From Banduia mediterranea (GTDB lineage: Bacteria; Pseudomonadota; Gammaproteobacteria; Nevskiales; Nevskiaceae), in NCBI RefSeq assembly GCF_031846245.1, contig NZ_JAVRIC010000011.1, positions 49,307 to 113,306 on the forward strand: a stretch of 64,000 nt of DNA, in the 5' to 3' direction. The notes below the pieces were generated by a model. It made no database searches, was not told the DNA's origin, and was given only the letters and a program-made list of their open reading frames with translations. A program made the translations under genes and the position numbers. Positions 36,828 through 46,156 of this stretch are shown here, in pieces (positions within the stretch are counted from its first letter, which is position 1; each line of letters opens with the position of its first letter).

Positions 36828-37716
36828 AACCGAATGCCTGCGCCAGGGCGACCACCTCCACGGCGAAGGGACGGGCGTCGGCGCGCCAGGGCGGCGGTTC
36901 GCTCAGCGGCGGAACTTCCTCGAGATCCTGAATGAAACGAGGGCGTTCCAGGACTTCCGGCTCGGCGCCAAAGGGGGCGTTGTCCGGGCCGAATCCCGCA
37001 TAGTCGCTGCTCTCGGGATGCTGCATCGCCTCGATCTCGGCCTCGTCCGTGGACCAGCCGAGCCAGTCACACAGATTCGCCAGGGTCTGCTGCGTATCGA
37101 TGCGCAGGTCTTCGAGGCGCAGCAGGTGATAGCGCTGCTCGCCCATCGCTGCCAGCCCCTGCAGATTGGCCTGTACACGTAGCCAGGCCAGTTGCGGGTC
37201 CACCCGTGAAACACCGCCGAAATGGTCCTTCCAGTCCGGGGCGATGAACAGGCGACCGGCCAGGGCCTCGATGGCGGCGTCCCCGTGCGCGCGCGGATGG
37301 CGCACCAGGTGAATGTATCGGGCTTGCGGATGCCGTTCCAGCAGCGCGTCCAGCTCCTGCGGGCGCCAGCCGGCCGAGGTGTCCGGCAGTACGGGGTGTA
37401 GGGGTGCCACTTTCTGCAGTAGTTCCCGCGTCAGAGTGGCCACCGGAATCTGGCCGCGCGATTCCAGCCACTGGCGCGCCTGCTCGACCGTGTTCCGCGT
37501 CTGGCCGCCGAACTGCAGTTGTGCGACCAGCCGCAGCAAGCCGTCCTCCAGCCGCGATTCCGACCGGCGGAACGTGGACAGCAGATCGCCGAGCCGGTCG
37601 GTCATGAACAGGTTCAGTTCCGGTAGCGCATAGGCCTGGGTATGCATGCCCAGCATGGCGGCGACGCGCGCTGCGCCACAGTGCGGCATCGCCAGTATGA
37701 CGACCGGATCAGGCAT
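36820..37716 (-). CDS. Sulfotransferase-fold protein with eroded donor-binding loop
   Basis: A 298-residue protein of the Sulfotransfer (PAPS-dependent) fold. Recognisable parts are the first strand and loop (VVILAMPHCGAARVAAMLGM), the 3'-phosphate strand (ARYIHLVRHPRAHGDAAIE, about 150-168) and the helix HLLRLEDLRIDTQQTLANLC. The 5'-phosphosulfate loop is normally xPRSGTT/S; here it is MPHCGAARV, lacking the Arg and Ser/Thr, and the Ser usually following RxP is Gly. It may bind a different ligand or be non-catalytic. The start was taken at the ATG overlapping the end of the propeller gene by 8 bases. Confidence 0.75.
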   Translation of the reverse strand: MPDPVVILAMPHCGAARVAAMLGMHTQAYALPELNLFMTDRLGDLLSTFRRSESRLEDGLLRLVAQLQFGGQTRNTVEQARQWLESRGQIPVATLTRELLQKVAPLHPVLPDTSAGWRPQELDALLERHPQARYIHLVRHPRAHGDAAIEALAGRLFIAPDWKDHFGGVSRVDPQLAWLRVQANLQGLAAMGEQRYHLLRLEDLRIDTQQTLANLCDWLGWSTDEAEIEAMQHPESSDYAGFGPDNAPFGAEPEVLERPRFIQDLEEVPPLSEPPPWRADARPFAVEVVALAQAFGYD

Positions 37717-39205
37717 CGGCTTCGGGCGGGCTGCCGAGGAAGATTTCGGTGCCGCCGCGCGGATTGTGCACATACTGCCACCGACCCTCGCGCTGAATCG
37801 CGACCTTGGGTCCGAACACATTGGCCGAGCCCACGAACAGACCGTATGGCGTGGACGCCATGTTGCGCACGCCCCAGTTGTACTTGTTGCCGAAACCGGA
37901 TCGGGTGACGCAGTCCCAGCGGACTCCGTCGGGACTGCGCCACAGGTTGAAGCCGCCGTAGCGACTGTTCAGTTCTTCCTTGCCCCAGCGCCGCATCATC
38001 ACCAGCACTTCGTCGGGCCAGCCGTTGATCGGCAGGTAGGGCAGCATGTTGGCCCAGCACAGCGTGCCAGCGTAAAGATGGCCGTCGTGCGCCATCAGCC
38101 GCCACAGATAGCCGTTGAACAGGTTGTCGAAACCGGGAGAGTAGCCGGACAGCGGCACCTTGGCGCCATCCGGCGTGAGCCTCGATGACCCCATGCAAAG
38201 ATCCCAGCTATCGTCCGGCCAGAGACGGATCAATTCGCAGGACGCGGGGCCGATTTGAAAGGCCCGGTGATAGCCGCCATTGGCGATTCCGGTGCCGATG
38301 TAGAGCGCTCCACGGAATTCGTACATGGATGCGCCGACTTCGTTGTACGGGCCGCGCCAGGCGCCGCGATCGATGACCTTGCGCCAATGATAGGGTGGTC
38401 CGCCTTCGCCATCGGTCTTCCATATCTGCATGCCGGTCGGGTTGACCGTCGCGGCGTAGAGATGGCCGTTGAACTCGGCCATCTCGAAAACCGTGACGTT
38501 GCCACGCTGGCCGAAACCCTCCGGTCCGGCCGCCGTCCACTGTGCGCTGTGGACATCGTCGGTACAGTAGATCGTGGCTTCCGAGCCGACGACTTCCTGA
38601 GCCTGCCCGCTCGCGCTTCTGGAACCCGTTGGCGAGGTGTGGACCCGGCCCTTGAACACCTGCAGGCTGCGGAAGCTGCGAACCGAGGCGTCCCAGGGCG
38701 GACGCGGCATCGATTCGAAGTCGCTGCCGTTCTCGCAACGCAGGATGTCCGGTGGCTCGGCCATCGCCGGCGCCCAGGTCGAGACATACAGGCAAGGCTT
38801 GCTGTCGCCCTTGCCCCGGAACACCGTCATTCCGCGAAAGCCGACGTAGCGCGGCACCTCGCGATTGTTGCTGCCCGGTACCCAGGCCGCCTGGTAAACG
38901 CGCACCCATTGGTCCAGGGGTGGATCGTAGCGCCAGATCTCGGCGCGCCGGTCCAGGTCGTAAAGATCGTCCGGGCACTCGACGGGCCACGGCACGAGAT
39001 TCGGCAGCGGCTTGACCGATTTAATCATTGCGAAGGTGCCGCGCGTGGTACCGACGTAGAGCCTGTCTTCGAACCACGCCATCGAATGGGCGTAGTTGTT
39101 CAGTCCGTCGCCGAAGCCGCTTTCGTTGGTCAGCCAGAAGTCGTCTTCTGAGAGACCATAGCCAGAGGTGCCACGATGCGGGCCGATTACGGCAGCCACG
39201 ACCAC
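37709..39205 (-). CDS. Beta-propeller-like protein of unknown function
   Basis: A 498-residue protein. It repeats a strand pattern 'LYVGT...' about every 50-70 residues: DRLYVGTTRG, CLYVSTWAP, HLYAATVNPTGMQIWKTDGEGG, ALYIGTGIANGGYHRAF, HLYAGTLCWANM and GLFVGSANVFG. These look like propeller blades. IWRYDPP, LWRSPDG and IWKTDG follow several of them, as in Kelch-like and exo-alpha-sialidase-like blades. There is no clear signal peptide with the GTG start at 39205, though the N-terminus is uncertain. It overlaps the fusion gene upstream by 19 bases and the sulfotransferase-like gene downstream by 8. It could be an enzyme or a scaffold for that partner. Confidence 0.7.
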   Translation of the reverse strand: MVVAAVIGPHRGTSGYGLSEDDFWLTNESGFGDGLNNYAHSMAWFEDRLYVGTTRGTFAMIKSVKPLPNLVPWPVECPDDLYDLDRRAEIWRYDPPLDQWVRVYQAAWVPGSNNREVPRYVGFRGMTVFRGKGDSKPCLYVSTWAPAMAEPPDILRCENGSDFESMPRPPWDASVRSFRSLQVFKGRVHTSPTGSRSASGQAQEVVGSEATIYCTDDVHSAQWTAAGPEGFGQRGNVTVFEMAEFNGHLYAATVNPTGMQIWKTDGEGGPPYHWRKVIDRGAWRGPYNEVGASMYEFRGALYIGTGIANGGYHRAFQIGPASCELIRLWPDDSWDLCMGSSRLTPDGAKVPLSGYSPGFDNLFNGYLWRLMAHDGHLYAGTLCWANMLPYLPINGWPDEVLVMMRRWGKEELNSRYGGFNLWRSPDGVRWDCVTRSGFGNKYNWGVRNMASTPYGLFVGSANVFGPKVAIQREGRWQYVHNPRGGTEIFLGSPPEADA

Positions 39206-41532
39206 ACTTCGATCAACAGGAAGCGGACAATCGCCCGCGTGAACACGTAGGCCGAGGGGTACCAGCCACTATAGATCTTGGCCTGGCCGGTCATTTCCGG
39301 GCGCAGGCGATGGTCCGGATCGTCCAGAGTCATCAGCACGCGTACAACCTTGCCGTATTCGCCCTGTTCGGCGTTCGGCGCAATGGCCGTGACCGTGCCC
39401 TTGAACGTGGTGCCCGGAAAGGCCCAGACCTTGACCTCGGCCGAGGTGTCGGTCTCGATCGAACCGACCGAGGATTCCGGCAATCTCACCTCGGCCATCA
39501 GTGTGCCGGTCTCCTCGATGGTCGCGATCAAACCGCCCACTTCATAGTACTGACCAATCGCGAACATCAATTCGTCCGACACCACGGTGCCCGCGATCGG
39601 TGCGCGGATGCGGGTGTACTCAAGCTGCAGCCGGGCGTATTCGAGCTGCGCCTTCTCGGCCTCGATCTCCGCTTCGAGCGCGGTGATCGATTCCTCGCGC
39701 GTCGGCGCCTTGACCAATGTCAGGTTGCTCTGGGCCTCCGCCAGCTCTTCCTGCTGCACGTCGGCCGTGCCCTTGGCGCGCTCGTAGTCCTGGATCGCTA
39801 CGGCCCTGCGCTGGTAGGCGGAGTTCATGCGCCGCTCTTCGGCATCGGCGAAGTTCGCACGCACGCGCGCGGTCTTGACGTGCTGCTCGGCGAGCGCGAT
39901 TTCCTCGCCGCGCGCGCCGAGGTGTGCCAATGCCAGCTCGGCTTCGAGCCGCTTGAGCTTGGCCTCGGAGGTCGCGACCAGTGCCTTCTGCGCGGCATCG
40001 CTGAGACGCGCGATTTCCTGGCCTTTGTCGACATGCACACCTTCGGACACGAACACTTCGCGTACGTCGCCGGCGATCAGCGCCCGCGTGTCGGCACGGT
40101 CCTTCGGCAGGATGACGAGCGAGCCGCTGGGCTCGTACGGATACGGAATCAGCCCCACCACGATCACGATGCCGATGACGATCCATCCGGTCCTGGATGG
40201 CAGGAATTTACTCAGTTTCATTGATCCGATCCGTCCCCGTCCCGACCGGTTGCGTCGGTATTGCTCAAAAAAGACATATGCCATGACCCCAAGGAAAATC
40301 AATACACCGGTGCCGCCGAACAGGCGTTCCAGCCAAGCCGCTGGATATATCACCAAAAGTGTCAGTACGGCCGCCCAATACAGCACAACGGTCGCCAGAT
40401 AGAGGATTAGAGGTGCGCGCGCGACTTTGGGCCGGTCATCCCACGGCTTGCCGTAGCCGAGCAGCGCGGCGCGTGCGCGGTCGCGCAGGTCAGGCATACC
40501 GAGTCGGTGGGCCAGCAGGTAGTAGCCTTCGTGGCTCGCCAATGGATTGGCACGGAACAGCAGCGAGATCATTGAGATACCGGCCAAACCCAGCATCACC
40601 GTTGGCAGGGCGCTGGGGTGTCGGCGCAGAATCAGCCAGCCGTAGATCGCCACCACGAACACCACCAGGCTGGCATTGAGCGCGCTGCCGATGATGCGCA
40701 CGCGCGCCCGTGTCGGGGCCCGTTCGGCCGGGCCTTCGGTGTCGCAGTACAGCTGCGGCAGGAAGCCCCAGCGAAAATTGAGACCGAAGCGGGGTGTCTC
40801 ATGGGTACTGCGCCGCACCGCGTGGGCTCGGGCGCTCTGGCCCAGCACGTTGACCACAGTGCTGCAGAATAGGCCGAGGATCAGCAGCCGGAACGGGCCC
40901 AGCAATGGCAACGCGTCCAGCGTGGCTTCGTTTCGGTGGCTCCAGAACGCGAACAGCGCGATCACCGCCAGCACCCACATGATCCAGCGCAGTGTCGGAT
41001 GGGTCAGTGTGAGGTTCACGGCCGCGCCGATCGGCATCCACGGTCTGGGATCGAGTTCGATCTTCAGCGGATTGGCCGCGCCGCGCACGCCGATTAGACC
41101 GGAGATCGCGCCCGGCCCACCGGGTGAAGCCAAAGAGCCGGCAGCGGTGGACGGCGGGAAGCCGGACGGTGCGCTGGCGCCGCCGCCGTGCGCCCAGGCG
41201 GCTTCCGCATCGGTCTGTGGTGGCACCGGCAGTGGTTCGCGGCGCCCCGATTTGAGCAGTCCGGCTTCGGCCAGGCGCAGCGCCAGCCACTCCATTGCAG
41301 CTTCGTCGGCGCGGCCATTGCTCGCATCGACCCGAGCCGCGGCATTGCGCTGTCCGTCAAACAGCTGTGCCAGCGCGAACTCCGAAGCATTCAGACGCAG
41401 TTCGGCGCCAGCTTCGTTGCGCAGCACCACGAGTTCGTGTTTTCCCTTGAGCTTGCGCTCGACGCCGGCCGCCGCGAGACGGCGAAACGGCGGACGCGGC
41501 CGGCGGTCCGGCTTGGCGGTGTCGGAGCTCAT
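39187..41532 (-). CDS. PqqD-like / degenerate M50 / HlyD fusion protein
   Basis: A 781-residue protein with three regions. Residues about 25-95 resemble a PqqD-like winged domain (LRLNASEFALAQLFDGQRN). A Pro/Gly/Ala linker follows. Residues about 160-430 form a membrane domain with the plan of M50 'peptide zinc metalloproteases', but the HExxH site is replaced (NVLGQSARAHAVRR, about 228-241) and the third-ligand motif NPLxxxDGYY reads NPLASHEGYY (329-338). From about 446 comes a HlyD adaptor: membrane helix, lipoyl halves (IAGDVREVFVSEGVHVDKGQ and RIRAPIAGTVVSDELMFAIG), a long coiled coil (about 515-640) and a beta barrel. It lies 11 bases after the TolC-like gene, its likely outer-membrane partner. 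No ABC ATPase is in the operon. Confidence 0.82.
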   Translation of the reverse strand: MSSDTAKPDRRPRPPFRRLAAAGVERKLKGKHELVVLRNEAGAELRLNASEFALAQLFDGQRNAAARVDASNGRADEAAMEWLALRLAEAGLLKSGRREPLPVPPQTDAEAAWAHGGGASAPSGFPPSTAAGSLASPGGPGAISGLIGVRGAANPLKIELDPRPWMPIGAAVNLTLTHPTLRWIMWVLAVIALFAFWSHRNEATLDALPLLGPFRLLILGLFCSTVVNVLGQSARAHAVRRSTHETPRFGLNFRWGFLPQLYCDTEGPAERAPTRARVRIIGSALNASLVVFVVAIYGWLILRRHPSALPTVMLGLAGISMISLLFRANPLASHEGYYLLAHRLGMPDLRDRARAALLGYGKPWDDRPKVARAPLILYLATVVLYWAAVLTLLVIYPAAWLERLFGGTGVLIFLGVMAYVFFEQYRRNRSGRGRIGSMKLSKFLPSRTGWIVIGIVIVVGLIPYPYEPSGSLVILPKDRADTRALIAGDVREVFVSEGVHVDKGQEIARLSDAAQKALVATSEAKLKRLEAELALAHLGARGEEIALAEQHVKTARVRANFADAEERRMNSAYQRRAVAIQDYERAKGTADVQQEELAEAQSNLTLVKAPTREESITALEAEIEAEKAQLEYARLQLEYTRIRAPIAGTVVSDELMFAIGQYYEVGGLIATIEETGTLMAEVRLPESSVGSIETDTSAEVKVWAFPGTTFKGTVTAIAPNAEQGEYGKVVRVLMTLDDPDHRLRPEMTGQAKIYSGWYPSAYVFTRAIVRFLLIEVWSWLP

Positions 41533-41543
41533 GCGCCGGACGA

Positions 41544-42899
41544 TCAGCGCAGCATGCTGTTGATCTCGTCGAGATCGGCGGCGGTCAGTTTGCCTGCGGC
41601 CTGCTTGAGTTCGAGTGTCGACAGCAGATAGGCGTAGCGGGCCAGGGCGAAGTCTCGCTGCGCGGCGTAGCGCTCACGAACCGCGTTCAGCAGTTCAGCC
41701 TGCGTGCGCGTGCCCACGTCGAAACCGACCTGGGCCGCTTCCTCGGCGGCGATCGCGGATTGCACGGCGTTTTCGAGCGCATGGGAACGGGCCAGCGCGG
41801 AGCGGGCATTGAGGAATCCGCTGCGCGTGCTCTGGAGCGCTTGCGCGCGCGCATTTTCCAGCAGCGCCTGCTCGCTTTTCCACAACTTGTCGGCGTAACG
41901 AATGCCGGTGGAGATTTGTCCGCCGCTGTAGATCGGCAGGGTCACGCTGACGCCGATGCGCTCGTCGAGGTCCTCACGGGCGCCGGAGATGCTGCCGTCC
42001 TGGTCGAAGAAGGCATACGTGCCAAGCAGATCGATTTGCGGCAAGCGTTTGGAACGTGCCTTATCGTATTCCAGCCCGGCGATGTGAGCGACCAGGGTCT
42101 GCTCGAGCAGCGGCAGATTGTGCTGCATCGCGCGATCGATCCAGTTCTCGACACGGTCGTATTCCAGCGCCGGCAGCGGGACATCGGCCGGAAGCGTTTC
42201 GACGTCGGCGAACAGACGGCCCGAAACCAGTTCGATCTGCGTTCTGGCGATCTCGACCTCGTTCTCGGCGGAGATCTCCTGTGCCAGGACCAGATCCTGG
42301 CGCGATTGCGCCGCCTTGAGGTCGGCGTCTGCGACCATGCCGGAATCGAAACGGCCCTGCATCTGGTCGAGCTGACGTCCCACGGCCTCTTTTTCGGCAC
42401 GTACCGAAATCAGCGTCTCCTGGGCACCCAGGAGCGCGAAATAGGCCTTGGCGACGCCAACCTGCAGTTCGTCCTTGGCTGTGGCGAGCGCAAGCCGCGC
42501 CTGGCCGATCTGGCTGTCGGCCTTCTTCAGGTCAATGAACTGATCCATCCTGAAAATCGTCTGTGACAGCGCCGCACCGTAGAGATAGCGCTCGAAATTG
42601 TCACTGCTGTTGATGGCCGGGAAGCCGTAGTAGGTGCCGTCCACTTCCTGGCGAATCCAGTCGTAGTCTGCCTGCACGCCAAGCTGTGGCAGGAGCTTGC
42701 CACGAGCGGCCGGCCGCGCTTCCAGCGCTGCGTTGTATTGCATCACCGCGGAACGGTAGGCGGCATTGTTCTCGATCGCGTTGACGTAGACCGTCACCAG
42801 ATCCGCAGCTTGCGACTGTGCGTTCGAGACACCACAAAGTAGCAAGGCACCCAACACGCAGGTGCGGCGCATCGTGTGCCGCAGCCTCATGACCCCCAT
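41544..42899 (-). CDS. TolC-family outer-membrane channel
   Basis: A 451-residue TolC-like protein with a signal peptide (cleavage near SQA). Two structural repeats are visible (AIENNAAYRSAVMQYNAALEAR and the later IGVSVTLPIYSGGQISTGIRYA). RTQAELLNAVRERYAAQRDFALARY marks the last helix. The start is supported by GGAAGGAG eight bases upstream. It is the first gene of the leftward operon with the HlyD fusion, propeller and sulfotransferase-like genes, so its role is probably export of that system's product. Confidence 0.9.
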   Translation of the reverse strand: MGVMRLRHTMRRTCVLGALLLCGVSNAQSQAADLVTVYVNAIENNAAYRSAVMQYNAALEARPAARGKLLPQLGVQADYDWIRQEVDGTYYGFPAINSSDNFERYLYGAALSQTIFRMDQFIDLKKADSQIGQARLALATAKDELQVGVAKAYFALLGAQETLISVRAEKEAVGRQLDQMQGRFDSGMVADADLKAAQSRQDLVLAQEISAENEVEIARTQIELVSGRLFADVETLPADVPLPALEYDRVENWIDRAMQHNLPLLEQTLVAHIAGLEYDKARSKRLPQIDLLGTYAFFDQDGSISGAREDLDERIGVSVTLPIYSGGQISTGIRYADKLWKSEQALLENARAQALQSTRSGFLNARSALARSHALENAVQSAIAAEEAAQVGFDVGTRTQAELLNAVRERYAAQRDFALARYAYLLSTLELKQAAGKLTAADLDEINSMLR

Positions 42900-42984
42900 A
42901 CGACCGGCTCCTTCCGCTTTCTATGAATGAATCCGCGCCCCGCCACGGATGTTGCCGCATCATACCGTCATGCGGGACCACTGA

Positions 42985-44190
42985 TCATGACGATTTGCGT
43001 CGTCTTGCAGCTGCGCGCAGCAGATAATCGCGCGTCAGCGGCAGGTCGACCGGCGGCTTGGCCAGCTGGGCGTGAAACACCACCAGATCACCCCAGCGGA
43101 AACTCGCTTCGGACGCCTGCAGGTAGAAGCGCCACATGCGACAGAAGGCCTCGTCGAAGTGTTCGGACCAGCGCCGCTGTTCGCGCTGGAATCGCGTGTG
43201 CCAGACGGCCAGCGTCTTCGCATAGTGCTGTCGCCAGACTTCGAAGTCGCTCAATACCAAGCCGGTCGGTTCGATGGCCGCGATCATTTCGGACGCGGCC
43301 GGAATCGCCCCGCCGGGAAAGATGTACTTCTGGATCCAGCGGTTGGTTCCGCCGGGCGGTGTGGAGCGTCCGATGGTATGGACCAGCGCATGACCGCCCG
43401 GTCGCAGCAGTTCATGAATGCGCCGGAAATAGGTTCCGTAGTTGGGTCGGCCGACATGCTCGAACATGCCGACGCTGACGATGGCGTCGAAGCTGCCCAG
43501 CGTCTTGCGGTAATCCTCCAGCCGGAACTCGACCTGCCCTTTGAGCCCGCGTTCGGTCGCGCGCCGGCGCGCCACACGCAGCTGTTCCTCGGCCAACGTG
43601 ATGCCGGTGATCTGGGCGCCATGGTGCTCCGCCAGATACAGCGCCATGCTGCCGAATCCGCAACCGATATCGAGCACGCGTGCACCCGGCTGCAGCCTGA
43701 GCTTGCGTGCGATGATTTCGCATTTGGCCTGTTGTGCCTGCTCCAGCGTGAAACTGTCCTTGGCGAAGTAGGCGCAGGAATAGTGCAGATCCTCGTCGAG
43801 AAAGCTCGCGTAGAAGTCCGGTTGCAGGTCGTAGTGGTGATGGATATTGCGCTGCGCGCTGCGCACGTCGTTGAACTCGTGCAGGCGCGAGCGCAGGCCT
43901 TTGAGCCGCCGGCTGATGGGACGTGATTCCCAATGCCCGGTGATGCGCAGGCCGGCGCCGAGCACCGCCAGCAGATCGTCGTCTGCGGGCTCCCAGCGTC
44001 CGTCGACGTACGCTTCACCGAAGCGCAGACCGGGATTGCGCAGCATCCAGCGCAGCGCGTCGGAATCCTTCAGCCAGACGCTGGCCTTGGGCTCGCCATA
44101 GCCAAGATGCCAGCGCTTTCCTTCGGGAGCGACGAACTCAAGCTGCGCGTTCTGCAGACCGCGCCCCAATAGATCAAGCAGTGCTTGCAT
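42985..44190 (-). CDS. cfa: Cyclopropane-fatty-acyl-phospholipid synthase family
   Basis: A 401-residue SAM-dependent enzyme that adds a methylene bridge to unsaturated fatty acids of membrane lipids. The N-terminal lipid-binding region (LRWMLRNPGLRFGEAYVDGRWEP) is followed by the SAM site (VLDIGCGFGSMALYLAEHHG, about 168-187). FDAIVSVGMFEHVGRPNYGTYF and CAYFAKDSFTLEQAQQAKCE are also family motifs. Length matches CfaA/Cfa. It reads toward the TolC-like gene with 85 bases between, but the two have separate functions. Confidence 0.93.
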   Translation of the reverse strand: MQALLDLLGRGLQNAQLEFVAPEGKRWHLGYGEPKASVWLKDSDALRWMLRNPGLRFGEAYVDGRWEPADDDLLAVLGAGLRITGHWESRPISRRLKGLRSRLHEFNDVRSAQRNIHHHYDLQPDFYASFLDEDLHYSCAYFAKDSFTLEQAQQAKCEIIARKLRLQPGARVLDIGCGFGSMALYLAEHHGAQITGITLAEEQLRVARRRATERGLKGQVEFRLEDYRKTLGSFDAIVSVGMFEHVGRPNYGTYFRRIHELLRPGGHALVHTIGRSTPPGGTNRWIQKYIFPGGAIPAASEMIAAIEPTGLVLSDFEVWRQHYAKTLAVWHTRFQREQRRWSEHFDEAFCRMWRFYLQASEASFRWGDLVVFHAQLAKPPVDLPLTRDYLLRAAARRRKSS

Positions 44191-44939
44191 GCATTGAGTA
44201 TAGCGTCAAGCTTTGTGCAGGCAATGTCTGCGTAGAGCGGCTCGGGCAGATTCAGGCTGGCAACCCGCGTCTTCGGCAAGGTGGCGGCTGGTTTCTCCCA
44301 ACATCATGGGCCGCGCGCGGCGGGGGGCTCGTCAGCGGATAGCTCGATGCCCAGGTTCAATTCCACCCAGATGGATAGCGGATCGTTGCGGAAAGCGTCG
44401 AAGTCGGCCCAGATATCCTGCTCGCGTGTAATGGCAGCCGGTAGTTCAGAGCGGATGGCGTTGACGATCACCGCGTCCTCGCGCAGCGCCATGCGCTCTA
44501 CGTCGAAGCCCGAGCGCAAAACCCGCGACGATGGACACGACATACGCGTAACTGGACGCCGATCAGTGCCGTGACGCTCCATCCCGAACGTCCCACCGCC
44601 GCAGCCCGCCAGCGTGCTTCGGCGCCGGCGATCAACACTCAAATCGCTGCCTGATTCAGGCGACAACTATCTTGACACGCACCGCAGTCTCGACCAGCAG
44701 GTTTGACCGACTTGAGCTTGGCGTCAGTGAGTGGATTCTCGGGCATCGTTGGACTCCACTGCGGGGAAGTACCCTCACGGTTGAACACGAGTACCCTCGA
44801 CGCAGCCCGCGAAATTTTCAGACCCCGATGAACAATAAGGAACGCTCAGTAGACCGTATTGTTCATCAAGCCATTGATTTCAAAAGAATCGCACAGTCCA
44901 CCGAGCGCTACTGAACGATCCTGAGATCAGAAAAAACCG
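44191..44939. other. Gene-poor 750-base region with remnants
   Basis: No intact gene. A minus-strand frame around 44540-44304 reads LREDAVIVNAIRSELPAAIT and then IWADFDAFRNDPLSIWVELN, which looks like the end of a real protein, but I cannot name it and no start region precedes it. An integrase-like N-terminal scrap lies at 44746-44639. The stretch 44780-44890 has lower GC than the flanks. The region lies between cfa and ychF and appears to be debris of a former insertion. Confidence 0.45.
44639..44746 (-). pseudogene. Possible integrase N-terminal remnant
   Basis: An ATG at 44746 opens MPENPLTDAKLKSVKPAGRD and stops after 35 codons. LTDAKLKxVKP near the start is the usual beginning of the arm-binding (DUF4102) domain of P4/CP4-type tyrosine integrases. 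The continuation (KxxKLSDGGGLYL) is not found in any frame. No tRNA or attachment site is seen nearby. The match is short, so this is tentative. Confidence 0.4.
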
Positions 44940-46034
44940 TCAGACGTTGAAGCGGAAGTGCATCACATCGCCTTCCTGCACGAGGTATTCCTTGCCTTCG
45001 AGCCGCCACTTGCCGGCTTCGCGCGCGCCGGACTCGCCCTTGTACTGGATGTAGTCGTCGTAACCGATGACCTCGGCGCGAATGAAGCCGCGTTCGAAAT
45101 CGGTGTGGATCACGCCGGCTGCCTGCGGGGCGGTGGAGCCGGCGCGTACGGTCCAGGCGCGCACTTCCTTTTCGCCGGCGGTGAAATAGGTCATCAGGCC
45201 GAGCAGGCTGTAGGCGCCGCGGATCACGCGATTGAGTCCCGGTTCTTCCAGACCGAGATCGGCCAGGAACATTTCCTTGTCTTCTTCGTCCAGCAGGGCC
45301 AGTTCGGCTTCGATGCCGGCGCACACAGGGACGACTTCAGCATTGTCGGCGGCGGCAAAGGCCCGAACCCGGTCGACCAATTGGTTGCCGTTCTTGAGCC
45401 CGTCTTCGTCGACGTTGGCGATGTACAGCGCCGGCTTGGCGGTGATCAGATGCAGTTCGCGGATCGCCAGCTTTTCTTCGGCGTCCAGCTCCAGGCTGCG
45501 CACCGGCTTGCCCTGGTCGAGCTGGGCGAAGACCTTCTGCAGCACGGTCTGGCGGGCAACGGCCGCCTTGTCGCCGGACTTGGTCTGGCGCGCGGTCCGC
45601 TCCAGGGCCTTGGAGACGGTGTCCATGTCAGCAAGCGCGAGTTCGGTGTTGATCACCTCGATGTCGCGCAGCGGGTCGACCGAGCCGGATACGTGAATCA
45701 CATCGTCATTGACGAAGCAGCGTGCGACCTGGACGATGGCATCGGTTTCGCGGATGTGCGCGAGAAACTGATTGCCGAGACCCTCACCCTTGGAGGCGCC
45801 GGCGACGAGGCCGGCGATATCCACGAACTCCACCGTGGTCGGCAGGATCTTCTGCGGTTTGACGATCTCGGCCAGCGCATCAAGGCGCGGATCGGGTACG
45901 CCGACCACGCCGACGTTCGGGTCGATCGTGCAGAACGGATAGTTCTCAGCCGCGATCTGGGCCTTGGTCAAGGCGTTGAACAGGGTGGACTTGCCGACGT
46001 TCGGCAGGCCGACGATGCCGCATTTGATGCCCAT
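44940..46034 (-). CDS. ychF: YchF/OLA1 GTPase-like ATPase
   Basis: A 364-residue cytosolic P-loop protein. It has the Walker [15 protein letters not shown] (8-21), the switch region [20 protein letters not shown], a helical domain and a C-terminal TGS domain ([20 protein letters not shown]). YchF binds ribosomes and prefers ATP over GTP. The start was set before [13 protein letters not shown]; the frame is open for a further 23 residues upstream without family support. pth-ychF is a conserved pair, here 122 bases apart. Confidence 0.95.
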   Translation of the reverse strand: MGIKCGIVGLPNVGKSTLFNALTKAQIAAENYPFCTIDPNVGVVGVPDPRLDALAEIVKPQKILPTTVEFVDIAGLVAGASKGEGLGNQFLAHIRETDAIVQVARCFVNDDVIHVSGSVDPLRDIEVINTELALADMDTVSKALERTARQTKSGDKAAVARQTVLQKVFAQLDQGKPVRSLELDAEEKLAIRELHLITAKPALYIANVDEDGLKNGNQLVDRVRAFAAADNAEVVPVCAGIEAELALLDEEDKEMFLADLGLEEPGLNRVIRGAYSLLGLMTYFTAGEKEVRAWTVRAGSTAPQAAGVIHTDFERGFIRAEVIGYDDYIQYKGESGAREAGKWRLEGKEYLVQEGDVMHFRFNV

Positions 46035-46156
46035 GGCGTGAATCCGCGAGAGGGGTGGAAGGTCTGGAAATCGTGCAGCTCGGGCGCGGGGCCGGGGCGG
46101 CACGGGGCGCGCATTTTCTCACATGCGCCTGGGCTGTGCGGAGCAATGTCGCGGTC

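Noticed and set aside
44672..44914. An 80-residue plus-strand frame (MTRTAVSTSRFDRLELGVSE)
   Set aside because: No ribosome site or recognisable family. It overlaps the integrase-like scrap on the other strand and looks accidental.
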